Source of the DNA: Rahnella sp. AA
Lineage (GTDB): Bacteria > Pseudomonadota > Gammaproteobacteria > Enterobacterales > Enterobacteriaceae
NCBI RefSeq assembly: GCF_002834385.1
Contig: NZ_PITQ01000005.1
Span: 124,001 to 188,000 of the forward strand
DNA length: 64,000 nucleotides
Direction of reading: 5' to 3'
The notes beneath the pieces were generated by a model. That model was not told where the DNA came from. It saw only the letters and a program-made list of their open reading frames with translations, and did not search any database. Positions 55,445 through 64,000 of this stretch are shown in pieces; the first letter of the stretch is position 1, and each line of letters begins with the position of its first letter. The translations under genes and the position numbers were made by a program.

Positions 55445-55480
55445 AAAAACCGGAATTCACGAAGGTGTATTCCGGTTTTT
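55445..55480. terminator. Bidirectional terminator between antitoxin and rsmJ
   Basis: Twelve-base stem AAAAACCGGAAT/ATTCCGGTTTTT with a 12-base loop. The A and T runs in the stem let it serve both the antitoxin gene and the convergent rsmJ. Confidence 0.85.
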
Positions 55481-55501
55481 CACGTTTAAAACAGCCGGTT
55501 T

Positions 55502-56248
55502 TTACAGCGGCGTATAAATATCAAACCGGTGGCTTTTGGTGACGACCGCAGCCTGCGCGGCGATATCCGCCATCGGGGGCGCATAGTCAGGACGTTTCAC
55601 CACAATGCGTTTGGTCGCTAACCGGCGCGCCGGTTCCAGCAGGCCGTCGGCATCTTCGTCCGGGCCAACCAGCCCCTGAAACACGCGCATCTCTTTCTTC
55701 ACCAGCGCACTTTTCTGTTTGTGCGGATACATCGGGTCGAGATACACCACTTCCGGTTTTGGCGAAAGCTCAGAGAGCGCCGTCAGGCTTGAAACGTGCA
55801 GCAGCGTCATGCGTTCACGCAGCCACGGGCCGATTTCTGCATCGCGATAGCCACGCGCCAGCCCGTCGTCGAGCAACGCCGCCACCACCGGATTACGTTC
55901 CAGCATTCGCACTTTGCAACCCAGGGACGCCAGCACAAACGCATCGCGCCCCAGACCGGCGGTGGCATCGACGACATCAGGCAGATAACTGCCTTTGATA
56001 CCGACCGCTTTTGCTACCGCTTCACCGCGCCCGCCGCCGAATTTACGACGATGCGCCATCGTGCCGCCGACGAAATCGACAAAAATGGCGCCGAGTTTTG
56101 GCTCGTCGCGTTTGCGTAATTCCAGACGCTCAGGCGTCAGCACCAGCGCCATGACGGCGTCCGGGTCAGACGTCAGATTCCAGCGCTGCGCCAGAACAGA
56201 TAAGGCGCCTTCATCGGCGCCTTCTTCACAGAGTAAACACACACTCAC
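55502..56248 (-). CDS. rsmJ: 16S rRNA m2G1516 methyltransferase RsmJ
   Basis: SAM-dependent guanine N2-methyltransferase acting on the 3' minor domain of 16S rRNA. The 248 residues match E. coli RsmJ (250): SAM site [20 protein letters not shown], catalytic [19 protein letters not shown]. It follows prlC closely on the same strand (nine bases), as in E. coli. Confidence 0.95.
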   Translation of the reverse strand: MSVCLLCEEGADEGALSVLAQRWNLTSDPDAVMALVLTPERLELRKRDEPKLGAIFVDFVGGTMAHRRKFGGGRGEAVAKAVGIKGSYLPDVVDATAGLGRDAFVLASLGCKVRMLERNPVVAALLDDGLARGYRDAEIGPWLRERMTLLHVSSLTALSELSPKPEVVYLDPMYPHKQKSALVKKEMRVFQGLVGPDEDADGLLEPARRLATKRIVVKRPDYAPPMADIAAQAAVVTKSHRFDIYTPL

Positions 56249-56257
56249 AGGCAGAAA

Positions 56258-58318
56258 TTATCCTTTGATACCGTAATGGCGCAGCATAGCATCCAGCTGC
56301 GGCTCACGCCCGCGGAAGCGTTTGAACAACTCCATCGGCTCTTCGGAACCGCCGCGCGACAGAATATTGTCGAGGAACGACTGCCCGGTTTCGCGGTTGA
56401 AAATCCCCTCTTCTTCGAAGCGGGAATAGGCATCGGCAGACAACACTTCCGCCCACAGATAGCTGTAGTAACCGGCCGCATAACCGCCTGCGAAAATATG
56501 GCTGAACGCGTGCGGGAAACGGCCCCAGCCTGGTGATGGCACAACCGCAACCTGCTTCTTGATTTCCGCCAGCGTTTGCAGAATTTGCGCGCCTTTCGCC
56601 GGGTCATATTCCGCGTGCATGCGGAAATCAAACAGGCCGAACTCGAGCTGACGCAAAATAAACAGCGCCGCCTGATAGTTCTTCGCGGCCAGCATTTTAT
56701 CCAGCATCTCTTTCGGCAGCGGTTCGCCGGTTTCGAAATGCCCGGAGATGAACGCCAGCGCGTCCGGCTCCCAGCACCAGTTTTCCATAAACTGACTTGG
56801 CAGCTCGACGGCATCCCACGGCACACCGGCAATACCGGCAACGCCCGGGGTGTCGATGCGGGTCAGCATATGATGCAAACCGTGGCCGAATTCGTGGAAC
56901 AGCGTGGTGACTTCGTTATGCGTGAACAGCGCCGGTTTATTGCCGACCGGGCCGTTAAAGTTACAGGTCAGATACGCGACCGGCTTTTGCAGTTCGCCGT
57001 CGGCTTTACGCATGCTGCCGACATAATCGTTCATCCAGGCTCCGCCACGTTTGTGTTCACGGGCGTACAGGTCGAGATAGAAACTGCCGCGCAGATCGCC
57101 GGATTCATCGAACAAATCGAAGAAGCGCACGTCTTTGTGCCAGGTTTCCACGTCTTTACGTTCTTTGGCGGTGATGCCGTAAATGCGTTTCACCACTTCG
57201 AACAGCCCTTCCAGCGCGCGCTGTTCAGGGAAATACGGACGCAGTTGCTCGTCATTGATGGAGAACAGATGCTGTTTCTGTTTTTCGCCGTAGAACGGCA
57301 AATCCCAGGCTTCCATTTCGTCCACGCCAAAATGCTCTTTGGCGAAAGCACGAAGCTGCGCCAGCTCACGTTCGCCTTGCGGGCGCGCGCGCGTTGCCAG
57401 GCCGCTCAGGAAATCAATCACCTGTTTCGGGCTTTCGGCCATTTTGGTGGCCAGCGACATATCAGCGTAAGAATCAAAGCCCAGCAGTTGCGCCAGTTCG
57501 TGGCGCAGCGACAGAATTTCCGCCATCACTTCGCTGTTATCCCACTTGCCGGCATTCGGGCCCTGATCGGACGCGCGGGTGCCGAACGCGCGGTAAATCT
57601 CTTCGCGCAGCGCACGGTTTTCACCGTAGGTAATCACCGGCAGATAGCTCGGGATGTCGAGCGTCAGCAGCCAGCCTTCCTGCTCTTTCGATTCGGCCAG
57701 CGCTTTCGCCGCCGCCAGTGCGCTTTCCGGCAGGCCTTTCAGTTCGGCCTCGTCGGTAATCAGCTTGCTCCAGCCCATCGTGGCGTCGAGCACGTTGTTG
57801 CTGTACGTCGAGCCCAGCTCGGACAGACGTGCGGAGATTTCGCCGTAACGTTTTTGTTTTTCGACCGGCAAACCAATGCCGGATAACTCGAAATCACGCA
57901 GCGCGTTATCAATCGCCTTTTTCTGCGCAACGGACAACGTAGTGAAATGTTCGCCGTCTTTTAAATCGCGGTAAGCCTGATACAAACCGGCGTGCTGCCC
58001 GGTCCAGGTGCTCAATTCAGATAAAATTGGCAGACATTGCTCGTACGCTTCACGCAGTGCCGGGCTGTTTTTGACCGCATTCAGATGCCCGACGGGCGAC
58101 CAGATACGGCTCAGACGATCGTCACTTTCCGCCAGCGGCTGGCACAGATTTTCCCAGGTATAAGGCGCGCCCTGAGCGACCACGCGTTCAATCGTCTGGC
58201 GGCTTTCTTCGATCGCAGATTGCATCGCAGGGACGATATGTTCAGGTTGGATCGCAGAGAAAGGCGGCAGGGAGAACGGTTTTAAGAGCGGATTCGACGC
58301 ATTTTGCTGTTCAGTCAT
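56258..58318 (-). CDS. prlC: Oligopeptidase A
   Basis: Cytoplasmic zinc metallopeptidase (M3 family) that degrades signal peptides and other oligopeptides. At 686 residues it is close to E. coli PrlC (680). The zinc site HEFGHGLHHML is intact and the surrounding FNGPVGNKPALFTHNEVTTL is typical. It forms a small operon with rsmJ. Confidence 0.97.
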   Translation of the reverse strand: MTEQQNASNPLLKPFSLPPFSAIQPEHIVPAMQSAIEESRQTIERVVAQGAPYTWENLCQPLAESDDRLSRIWSPVGHLNAVKNSPALREAYEQCLPILSELSTWTGQHAGLYQAYRDLKDGEHFTTLSVAQKKAIDNALRDFELSGIGLPVEKQKRYGEISARLSELGSTYSNNVLDATMGWSKLITDEAELKGLPESALAAAKALAESKEQEGWLLTLDIPSYLPVITYGENRALREEIYRAFGTRASDQGPNAGKWDNSEVMAEILSLRHELAQLLGFDSYADMSLATKMAESPKQVIDFLSGLATRARPQGERELAQLRAFAKEHFGVDEMEAWDLPFYGEKQKQHLFSINDEQLRPYFPEQRALEGLFEVVKRIYGITAKERKDVETWHKDVRFFDLFDESGDLRGSFYLDLYAREHKRGGAWMNDYVGSMRKADGELQKPVAYLTCNFNGPVGNKPALFTHNEVTTLFHEFGHGLHHMLTRIDTPGVAGIAGVPWDAVELPSQFMENWCWEPDALAFISGHFETGEPLPKEMLDKMLAAKNYQAALFILRQLEFGLFDFRMHAEYDPAKGAQILQTLAEIKKQVAVVPSPGWGRFPHAFSHIFAGGYAAGYYSYLWAEVLSADAYSRFEEEGIFNRETGQSFLDNILSRGGSEEPMELFKRFRGREPQLDAMLRHYGIKG

Positions 58319-58653
58319 AGGGCCAGTCCTTCGTTATAGCGTTTGAGGCTGATGCGCCTGTGGCGCACCACGCCATGAATTCGGGTCGTCTTAAAGATGA
58401 CGTAACTTCTAACATGCGGTCAAGTTACGGGGAAATCAATGGATCCGGCGAATTTGTCCCGCCAGCAGAAGTTATTCACCGTATCAATCACTCGCACCTG
58501 AAACATCACCCCCATTTTAGACCCGCCTCGCATTTCTCAGCATAAGTTCTGCCTGCCGGATAAACCTTATTTACAGCAAGGTTAATCGTGTTATTTTCCA
58601 GCTGGCATACGCCAGTCAAGAAAATCCAAAACACATCAGGGAATGAAACAAAA
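58319..58653. other. Divergent prlC / GH4-operon upstream region
   Basis: About 335 bases without a credible gene. It separates the conserved prlC start from the inserted beta-glucoside operon. I could not identify a firm heat-shock promoter for prlC nor a UTRA-regulator operator for the GH4 operon. Confidence 0.4.
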
Positions 58654-59985
58654 ATGAAAAAACTCAAGATTGTCACGCTGGGCGGCGGATCGGGTTACAC
58701 GCCGGAACTGATTGAAGGTTTCATCCGCCGCTACGATGAATTACCGGTCACCGATTACTGGCTGGTGGATATCGACGCGGGCGCGGAGAAGCTGAAAATT
58801 GTCGGGGAACTGGCAAAACGCATGGTGAAAAAGTCGGGATTACCGATGACGGTTCACCTGACCACTAACCGCAACGAAGCGTTGTTTGATGCAGATTTCG
58901 TCACCACGCAGTTACGCGTCGGCCAGCAGGAGGCGCGCATTCATGATGAAGCCATTCCGCTGAAATACGGCGTTCTCGGGCAGGAGACCACCGGCGCAGG
59001 CGGCTTTATGAAAGCGCAGCGCACCATTCCCGTCCTGCTGGATTTATGCCGCGATATGGAAAGACTGTGCCCGGAGGCGTGGCTGATCAACTTCACCAAT
59101 CCCGCCGGCATTGTCACTGAAGCCATCGAAAAATATTCCCCAATAAAAACGCTGGGGATCTGCAGCGGCGCGAACAACATGATGATGGACATTGCGGGCG
59201 TCTATGGCGTTGAGCGTCGGGAGGTTTACGCCAGAGTGATGGGGCTGAACCACCTGATTTTTGCCGATCAGATTACGGTAAAAGGCCAGGACGTCACCGC
59301 TGAATTTATTGAGAAACTGGCGAAACGCTCGGGCGGCGGCTCGCAAAAAAACATCCCCGATATCGGTTTACCCCCCGATTTCATCCGTGCGCTGGGCATG
59401 TTCCCGCTCTCTTATCTGAAATACTTTTACCTCAGCCGGGAGATGGTCGAGCACAGCCTTCTGGACAGCAAAAAATATGGCACGCGCGGCGAGCAAACCC
59501 GCGAAATTGAACATCAGTTGTTTGAGATTTATAAAAACCCTCAGCTTGAGTCTAAACCGAAAGAGCTCGAAAGCCGCGGCGGCGCATATTACTCGGAAAC
59601 AGCCTGCTCCATCATCAGCTCAATTTATAACGATAAGAAAGAAATCCACGTGGTGAATACCCCGAACCGGGGCGCAACGCGTGACCTGGACGATGAAAGC
59701 GTAGTTGAAACCAACGCCATGATTGACCGTCAGGGCGCGCATCCGCTGGCGTATGGCCGCCTGCCGGTGAAAATTCGCGGGCTGATCCAGAGCGTCAAAG
59801 CGTTTGAAGAACTCACCGTTGAAGCCGCCGTCACCGGCGATTATTCCACGGCGTTAATGGCGCTGTCGGTGCATCCGCTGATTCCATCGGTGGATATTGC
59901 CGGGAAAATTCTCGATGAATATCTGGCGGTAAACCGGCCCTTCCTGCCTCAGTACAAATTTGGCAAGGCGGGGAAAATATCATGA
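58654..59985 (+). CDS. GH4 6-phospho-beta-glucosidase
   Basis: NAD- and Mn-dependent phospho-glycosidase, 443 residues. N-terminal Rossmann motif IVTLGGGSGYTPELIEGF, then LRVGQQEARIHDEAIPLKYG, LINFTNPAGIVTEA, the metal-site cysteine in GICSGANNM and GLNHLIF are characteristic of GH4 beta-type enzymes such as CelF/LicH. It cleaves a phosphorylated beta-glucoside through an oxidation-elimination mechanism. Start 58654 is chosen from homologues. The last four bases overlap the EIIC gene. Confidence 0.9.
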   Translation: MKKLKIVTLGGGSGYTPELIEGFIRRYDELPVTDYWLVDIDAGAEKLKIVGELAKRMVKKSGLPMTVHLTTNRNEALFDADFVTTQLRVGQQEARIHDEAIPLKYGVLGQETTGAGGFMKAQRTIPVLLDLCRDMERLCPEAWLINFTNPAGIVTEAIEKYSPIKTLGICSGANNMMMDIAGVYGVERREVYARVMGLNHLIFADQITVKGQDVTAEFIEKLAKRSGGGSQKNIPDIGLPPDFIRALGMFPLSYLKYFYLSREMVEHSLLDSKKYGTRGEQTREIEHQLFEIYKNPQLESKPKELESRGGAYYSETACSIISSIYNDKKEIHVVNTPNRGATRDLDDESVVETNAMIDRQGAHPLAYGRLPVKIRGLIQSVKAFEELTVEAAVTGDYSTALMALSVHPLIPSVDIAGKILDEYLAVNRPFLPQYKFGKAGKIS

Positions 59986-61235
59986 TGAAGTTTTTAGAAT
60001 CCCGCGTGGTGCCCTGTCTGGTGAAAGTCGGGGAAAACGTAATTCTGGTCGCCGTCAGAAACGGCATCACGCTCACGTTACCGTTTATTATTGCCGGCAG
60101 CGTGTTTTTAATTATCGCCAACCTGCCTGTTCCCGGCTGGACGGAATATCTCGGCACCTTTGGCACGGCGCTGAATGTGCCGGTTATCGTCACTTTCGGC
60201 ATTATTGGTTTAATTTCCGCAATTGGCATCAGCTACAACCTGGCGAAACATTACAAACTCGACGGGCTGACGTGCAGCGGTATTACTGTCGCCGTCTTTC
60301 TGATGGCGCAGCTCGATGATAATTATCTGCTGAACGTCGATAATCTCGGCGCCTCGGGGTTATTTTCCGCCATTATTTTGTCGGTGCTGACCGTGTATAT
60401 CATCCGCTTTTTCATTGATCATAAAATCTATATCCGGCTGCCGGAAAGTGTCCCGCCAGCGGTGTTGCAATCGTTCGTCAGCGTGATCCCGGCGTTTGTC
60501 TGCCTGGCACTGGTCTGGTTCGTCAGGGTGATTTTGCACTTTGATATCAACGCGTTCTTCACGATGATCCTCAGCCCGCTGGTGATTGGCCTGGGGACAT
60601 TGCCCGGCATGTTAATTCTGGTGTTTCTGATTTCACTGCTGTGGTGCTGCGGAATACACGGCACCAACGTGTTATCCGGCATAACCGCACCGATCTTCCT
60701 GAAATTCATCGTCGAAAATACGCAGGCTTATCTGAGCCATCAGCCGATCCCGCATATCTTTGCCGAGGGGTTTTATAACTTCTTCATTTGCACCGGCGGC
60801 TCCGGCGCGACGATGGGTTTGGTGCTGGCGATGATGGTATCCAAAAGCCGTTATTACAAATCGCTGGGCAGAATGGCATTCGCCCCTTCCCTGTTTTGTA
60901 TTAATGAACCGGTGATATTCGGCGTGCCGATGGTTTTCAATCCGCTGATGATGTTGCCGTTAATTGTCACGCCGATGCTGCTGTGTACGATGTCTTATTT
61001 CCTGATGGAATTTAATATCATCGGCCGTCCGGTATTGCAGATCCCCTGGACCATGCCGCCGTTCCTCAATGCATATTTCGCCACCGGCGGGAATATTCCT
61101 GCGGCAATCTGGTCAGGCGTCATGATTATTATTTCGACAATCATTTACTATCCCTTCTTCCGTTTGCTGGAAAAGAAACAACTGGTGGCCGAAATAGCCG
61201 AAATACCGGCAAACGCACCACAGGTCAGTGCATAA
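59982..61235 (+). CDS. PTS EIIC, cellobiose/lichenan-like (Lac family)
   Basis: Membrane permease of 417 residues, Lac-family EIIC. Motifs LLWCCGIHGTNVLSGI and LFCINEPVIFGVPMVFNP are the substrate-site segments. It is coupled to the GH4 gene by an ATGA overlap. There is no EIIB or EIIA here; it would need components from another system, for example the EIIB encoded at 21942-22265. Confidence 0.9.
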   Translation: MMKFLESRVVPCLVKVGENVILVAVRNGITLTLPFIIAGSVFLIIANLPVPGWTEYLGTFGTALNVPVIVTFGIIGLISAIGISYNLAKHYKLDGLTCSGITVAVFLMAQLDDNYLLNVDNLGASGLFSAIILSVLTVYIIRFFIDHKIYIRLPESVPPAVLQSFVSVIPAFVCLALVWFVRVILHFDINAFFTMILSPLVIGLGTLPGMLILVFLISLLWCCGIHGTNVLSGITAPIFLKFIVENTQAYLSHQPIPHIFAEGFYNFFICTGGSGATMGLVLAMMVSKSRYYKSLGRMAFAPSLFCINEPVIFGVPMVFNPLMMLPLIVTPMLLCTMSYFLMEFNIIGRPVLQIPWTMPPFLNAYFATGGNIPAAIWSGVMIIISTIIYYPFFRLLEKKQLVAEIAEIPANAPQVSA

Positions 61236-61259
61236 ATTTCTCAGAGGGAGTTCATTATC

Positions 61260-62297
61260 ATGATGATAAACAGTGCATTTATAGGATTCGGCAAAAGCGC
61301 AACGCGTTATCACCTGCCCTACGTTTTTCAGCGCCGCGACACGTTTCGCGTCAAAACGATTTTCGATGTGGTCCGTCGTCCGGCACTGGAGGCCGGAAGT
61401 GAATATCAGGGCGTTCATTTCACCGGCAATCTGAACGACATTCTGCTCGATGAAAGCATCACGCTGGTCACGCTCTGTACGCCGCCGGAAACACATTATG
61501 AATACGCCCGGAAATGCCTGGAGCACGGGAAAAACGTCATCGTCGAAAAACCGTTTACCCGCACGCTGGATGAGGCAGAGGCGCTATTTACTCTGGCAAC
61601 TGAAAAAGGATTAACGGTGACGCCTTTCCAGAATCGCCGTTTTGACAGCTGTTTTCTGGCCGCTAAAAAAGTGATTAACAGCGGCGTGCTCGGGAAACTG
61701 GTGGAATTCGAAAGTCATTTCGACTATTTCCGCCCCGATGCACCCGACGCGCCCGGTGATTTCACCCACGGCGCGTTTTACGGGCTGGGCGTTCATCTTA
61801 TCGATCAGGTTGTCAGCCTGTTCGGACGACCGGAATTCGTGCACTACGATATCCGCTCCGTCAGGAATAAAAATAATCCTGACGATACGTTTGAATTACA
61901 GCTTTATTACGGCGATATCAAAGCGATTGTGAAATGCAGTCATCTGGTCATGCAGCCTTACCCGAAATTCATCGTTCACGGAGAAAACGGATCATTCATT
62001 AAAATGTCTGTCGACCCGCAGGAAACATCCCTTAAAGCCGGGGAAATGCCGGGCAGCCAAAATTTCGGTAAAGACCCCGAACGGGGCGTGCTGAAATATC
62101 AGAATGTACAGGGCGAAATGATCACCGAGAAAGTGGATGCCGGAACCGGCGATTATGGCCGGGTTTATGACGCCGTTTATGACACACTGATCCATAAAAA
62201 ACCGGCTTATGTGCCGCATCAGGATGTGATGACCACCATGGAAATATTGCATCGCGCCTTTGAACAACCGTCACCGGCGCAGATTAAACTTCGCTAA
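61260..62297 (+). CDS. Gfo/Idh/MocA oxidoreductase, YhhX-like
   Basis: NAD(P)-dependent sugar oxidoreductase of 345 residues, the same length as E. coli YhhX. Segments are almost shared with YhhX: NSAFIGFGKSATRYHLPYV, LTVTPFQNRRFDSCFLAAKK, GAFYGLGVH, KAIVKCSHLV. The EKP motif of the family is in VIVEKPFTRTL. In E. coli yhhX is next to ryhB-yhhY; here that position is empty and this homologue lies in a beta-glucoside operon. It could be a relocated YhhX or a paralogue acting on an oxidised sugar. Confidence 0.85.
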   Translation: MMINSAFIGFGKSATRYHLPYVFQRRDTFRVKTIFDVVRRPALEAGSEYQGVHFTGNLNDILLDESITLVTLCTPPETHYEYARKCLEHGKNVIVEKPFTRTLDEAEALFTLATEKGLTVTPFQNRRFDSCFLAAKKVINSGVLGKLVEFESHFDYFRPDAPDAPGDFTHGAFYGLGVHLIDQVVSLFGRPEFVHYDIRSVRNKNNPDDTFELQLYYGDIKAIVKCSHLVMQPYPKFIVHGENGSFIKMSVDPQETSLKAGEMPGSQNFGKDPERGVLKYQNVQGEMITEKVDAGTGDYGRVYDAVYDTLIHKKPAYVPHQDVMTTMEILHRAFEQPSPAQIKLR

Positions 62298-62358
62298 TCA
62301 CCTCCGCGCGCCGCTCGCTTTTCACGGCGGTGCGCCCGGATGACACCTCAGTATGTTC

Positions 62359-62374
62359 TGTTTATACTGCCCGA
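62359..62374 (+). promoter_or_regulatory. Promoter-like element before GntR/UTRA gene
   Basis: TGTTTATACTGCCCGA contains a TATACT -10 box 31 bases before the regulator start. Nearly the same sequence precedes rlmJ at 63169, see that entry. Confidence 0.4.
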
Positions 62375-62404
62375 AAATAAACCGCAGCAAGAAGGCGTTA
62401 CGCC

Positions 62405-63133
62405 ATGGCCGCCCGCTACATTGATATTAAAAACAGCCTGAAACAGGCAATCCTCAATAAAGAATATCGTGTCGGGGACAAAATTCCTTCTGAGAGGGAA
62501 TTAGCACTGCACTACGACGTCACGCGCGTCACCCTGCAAAAAGCGATGCATATGCTGGAGCAGGAGGGCTTTATCGAGCGCATCCACGGTAAAGGCATGT
62601 ACGTCACCAAAGTGATTGAAGATAACGTTTATCTGCTTAATAACGGCACCAGCGATTCCATTCTGGGTTTTTCGCGTGAATTTAAAAATCAGGTCAAAGT
62701 CTCCAGCAAATTGATTACATTGAACAAAATCGCTGCGGGAGAATATATATCCGCACAGCTGGATATTCACGCGGATGACGACATTCATTATATCCGCCGC
62801 ATCCGGCTGGTTGATAATATCCCGGTACTGATCGAAGACTCGTATATTCCCTGCGCTTTCATAGAGACAATTCCTGAAGCTGTTTTACAGGAAGCGTCTT
62901 TATATGAATATATTGAAAATAAAGCTGGCAGGAAAATTAAGTTCTATAACTCAGTAATTGAAGCCGCCCTGTTCGACGAAACCCTCTCGGCGTTGCTGAA
63001 CATTGAAACCGGCAGCCCGATGCTGAAAGTCTCTGGCGTCACCAAACTGGAGGACGGAAAAGCCTTCAACTACTCCATCAGTTTTAACCGTGCGGACATG
63101 TTCAAAATTAAAAACAGCTGGGTCGGGAAGTAA
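62405..63133 (+). CDS. GntR/UTRA-family transcriptional regulator
   Basis: Regulator of 242 residues. N-terminal GntR winged helix (YIDIKNSLKQAILNKEYRVG, DKIPSERELALHYDVTRVTL, GFIERIHGKGMYV) and a C-terminal UTRA ligand domain (RRIRLVDNIPVLIEDSYIP). Probably controls the GH4-EIIC-oxidoreductase operon just upstream, sensing a phospho-sugar. It seems to have its own promoter. Confidence 0.88.
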   Translation: MAARYIDIKNSLKQAILNKEYRVGDKIPSERELALHYDVTRVTLQKAMHMLEQEGFIERIHGKGMYVTKVIEDNVYLLNNGTSDSILGFSREFKNQVKVSSKLITLNKIAAGEYISAQLDIHADDDIHYIRRIRLVDNIPVLIEDSYIPCAFIETIPEAVLQEASLYEYIENKAGRKIKFYNSVIEAALFDETLSALLNIETGSPMLKVSGVTKLEDGKAFNYSISFNRADMFKIKNSWVGK

Positions 63134-63168
63134 GAAGGCGGCGTTTTACGGGCAACTTGGAGGCCGAA

Positions 63169-63184
63169 TGTTTATACTGTCCGC
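63169..63184 (+). promoter_or_regulatory. Promoter-like element before rlmJ
   Basis: TGTTTATACTGTCCGC resembles the element in front of the GntR/UTRA gene, with about 18 of 21 bases shared in the wider stretch. It lies about 30 bases before the rlmJ start and carries a TATACT -10 box. Confidence 0.45.
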
Positions 63185-63211
63185 AATACGCCACTCCGGA
63201 ACAAAAAAGTT

Positions 63212-64000
63212 ATGTTGAGTTACCGCCACAGTTTTCACGCCGGCAACCATGCCGACGTCCTGAAACACACCGTTCAGAGCCTGATCATTGAATCTCTGAA
63301 AGAAAAAGAAAAGCCCTTCCTTTATCTCGACACCCACGCGGGTGCCGGGCGCTATCAGCTGAGTGGCGAACACGCCGAACGTACCGGCGAATATCTGGAA
63401 GGCATCGCGCGCATCTGGCAACGTGATGATATTCCTGAAGAACTGGCAGCCTATATGTCCGTCGTGAATCACTTCAACCGCAATGAGAACCTGCGCTATT
63501 ACCCGGGTTCGCCGCTGATTGCCCGTCAGCTGTTACGCGAAGACGACAAACTGCACCTGACCGAGCTGCACCCGAGCGATTTCCCGCTGCTGCGCAGTGA
63601 GTTCCAGAAGGATGACCGCACCCGCGTTGCGCGTGCCGACGGTTATCAGCAGCTGAAAGCCCAGTTACCGCCGCCGTCCCGTCGCGGGCTGATCCTGATG
63701 GACCCGCCGTACGAAATGAAAACCGACTATCAGGACGTGGTAAAAGGCATTCAGGAAGGCTACAAGCGTTTCGCCACCGGCACCTATGCACTGTGGTATC
63801 CGGTGGTGATGCGCCAGCAAATCAAAAAAATGCTGCGTGATCTGGAAGCGACCGGCATCCGCCGTATTCTGCAAATCGAGCTGGGCGTGCGCCCGGACAG
63901 CGATCAGCGCGGCATGACGGCTTCCGGCATGATTGTGATTAACCCGCCGTGGAAACTCGAACAGCAGATGAACAACGTGCTGCCGTGGCTGCTGAAAGTG
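63212..64000 (+). CDS. rlmJ: 23S rRNA m6A2030 methyltransferase RlmJ (partial at right edge)
   Basis: SAM-dependent adenine-N6 methyltransferase acting on 23S rRNA A2030. The window contains 263 of about 280 residues, which read almost like E. coli RlmJ: MLSYRHSFHAGNHADVLKHT, LDTHAGAGRYQL (SAM site), catalytic LMDPPYEMKTDY, and NPPWKLEQQMNNVLPWL. In E. coli it is directly divergent from prlC; here a sugar operon has been inserted between them. Confidence 0.96.
   Translation, partial: MLSYRHSFHAGNHADVLKHTVQSLIIESLKEKEKPFLYLDTHAGAGRYQLSGEHAERTGEYLEGIARIWQRDDIPEELAAYMSVVNHFNRNENLRYYPGSPLIARQLLREDDKLHLTELHPSDFPLLRSEFQKDDRTRVARADGYQQLKAQLPPPSRRGLILMDPPYEMKTDYQDVVKGIQEGYKRFATGTYALWYPVVMRQQIKKMLRDLEATGIRRILQIELGVRPDSDQRGMTASGMIVINPPWKLEQQMNNVLPWLLKV

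Noticed and set aside
56576-57886. Long plus-strand open frame (436 codons) opposite prlC
   Set aside because: Fully antisense to a well-conserved metallopeptidase; composition is that of a shadow frame with no family motif.
1-64000. CRISPR arrays, tRNA or rRNA genes, insertion sequences, prophage genes
   Set aside because: No regularly spaced repeats, no tRNA- or rRNA-like sequence, and no transposase or integrase reading frame was seen in the window.

Overview
The window looks like a chromosomal segment of a Rahnella/Ewingella/Serratia-like member of the Enterobacterales. The main reason is E. coli-like gene order: glgBXCAP-asd-yhgN-gnt, then yhhW-ryhB-yhhY, then yhiN-pitA-uspB-uspA-rsmJ-prlC-rlmJ. 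Accessory cassettes sit in the gaps of this backbone. Genus-level placement is inference; all names come from reading protein motifs and recalled family sequences, not from a database search.

Left end (1-2,213, minus strand, A/T-rich): a His-Xaa-Ser (Hxs) radical-SAM peptide-modification locus. It has a 104-residue precursor with five tandem His-Xaa-Ser units, two adjacent small HxsD-like proteins, and an HxsB-type radical SAM protein that runs off the window. 2,354-13,346 (minus): glycogen operon glgBXCAP and asd. 13,574-18,179: yhgN, a HigB/HigA-like toxin-antitoxin pair, gntT divergent from gntK under a CRP site and a compound GntR operator, then gntR. 18,274-22,265 (minus): a beta-glucoside PTS operon (EIIB, EIIC, GH1 phospho-beta-glucosidase, LacI-type repressor) with its operator, promoter and CRP site. 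22,521-25,519: pirin yhhW, the iron-regulated small RNA RyhB with its Fur box, yhhY and a YhhS-like exporter.

25,912-34,216 is an A/T-rich accessory block. It holds an inverse autotransporter (SinH/invasin type) with two secreted partners built from shared modules, an IprA-like regulator, a bifunctional ornithine-lipid synthase candidate (OlsF), and a LysR-type regulator coupled to a small unknown protein. 34,461-46,532 is a nitrogen-scavenging block: periplasmic binding protein-pxpB-pxpC, then a Nac-like regulator with a textbook sigma-54 promoter and NtrC site, a degenerate biotin-carrier protein, pxpA, an SDR, and an amino-acid ABC transporter (two permeases, one ATPase). Together these would import a substrate, probably 5-oxoproline or a related amide, and convert it to glutamate. 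An orphan type VI secretion cassette (Hcp, Tlde1-type peptidoglycan effector, membrane immunity candidate) and an aminotransferase gene lie between the two halves.

46,600-64,000: a degenerate FKBP, a possible gene remnant, a TonB-dependent receptor with a large in-frame internal deletion, then yhiN, pitA, uspB, uspA, a frameshifted toxin with its CopG-type antitoxin, rsmJ and prlC. A second beta-glucoside operon (GH4 hydrolase, EIIC, YhhX-like oxidoreductase, GntR/UTRA regulator) sits between prlC and a partial rlmJ. Neither PTS operon carries an EIIA, and the second also lacks EIIB.
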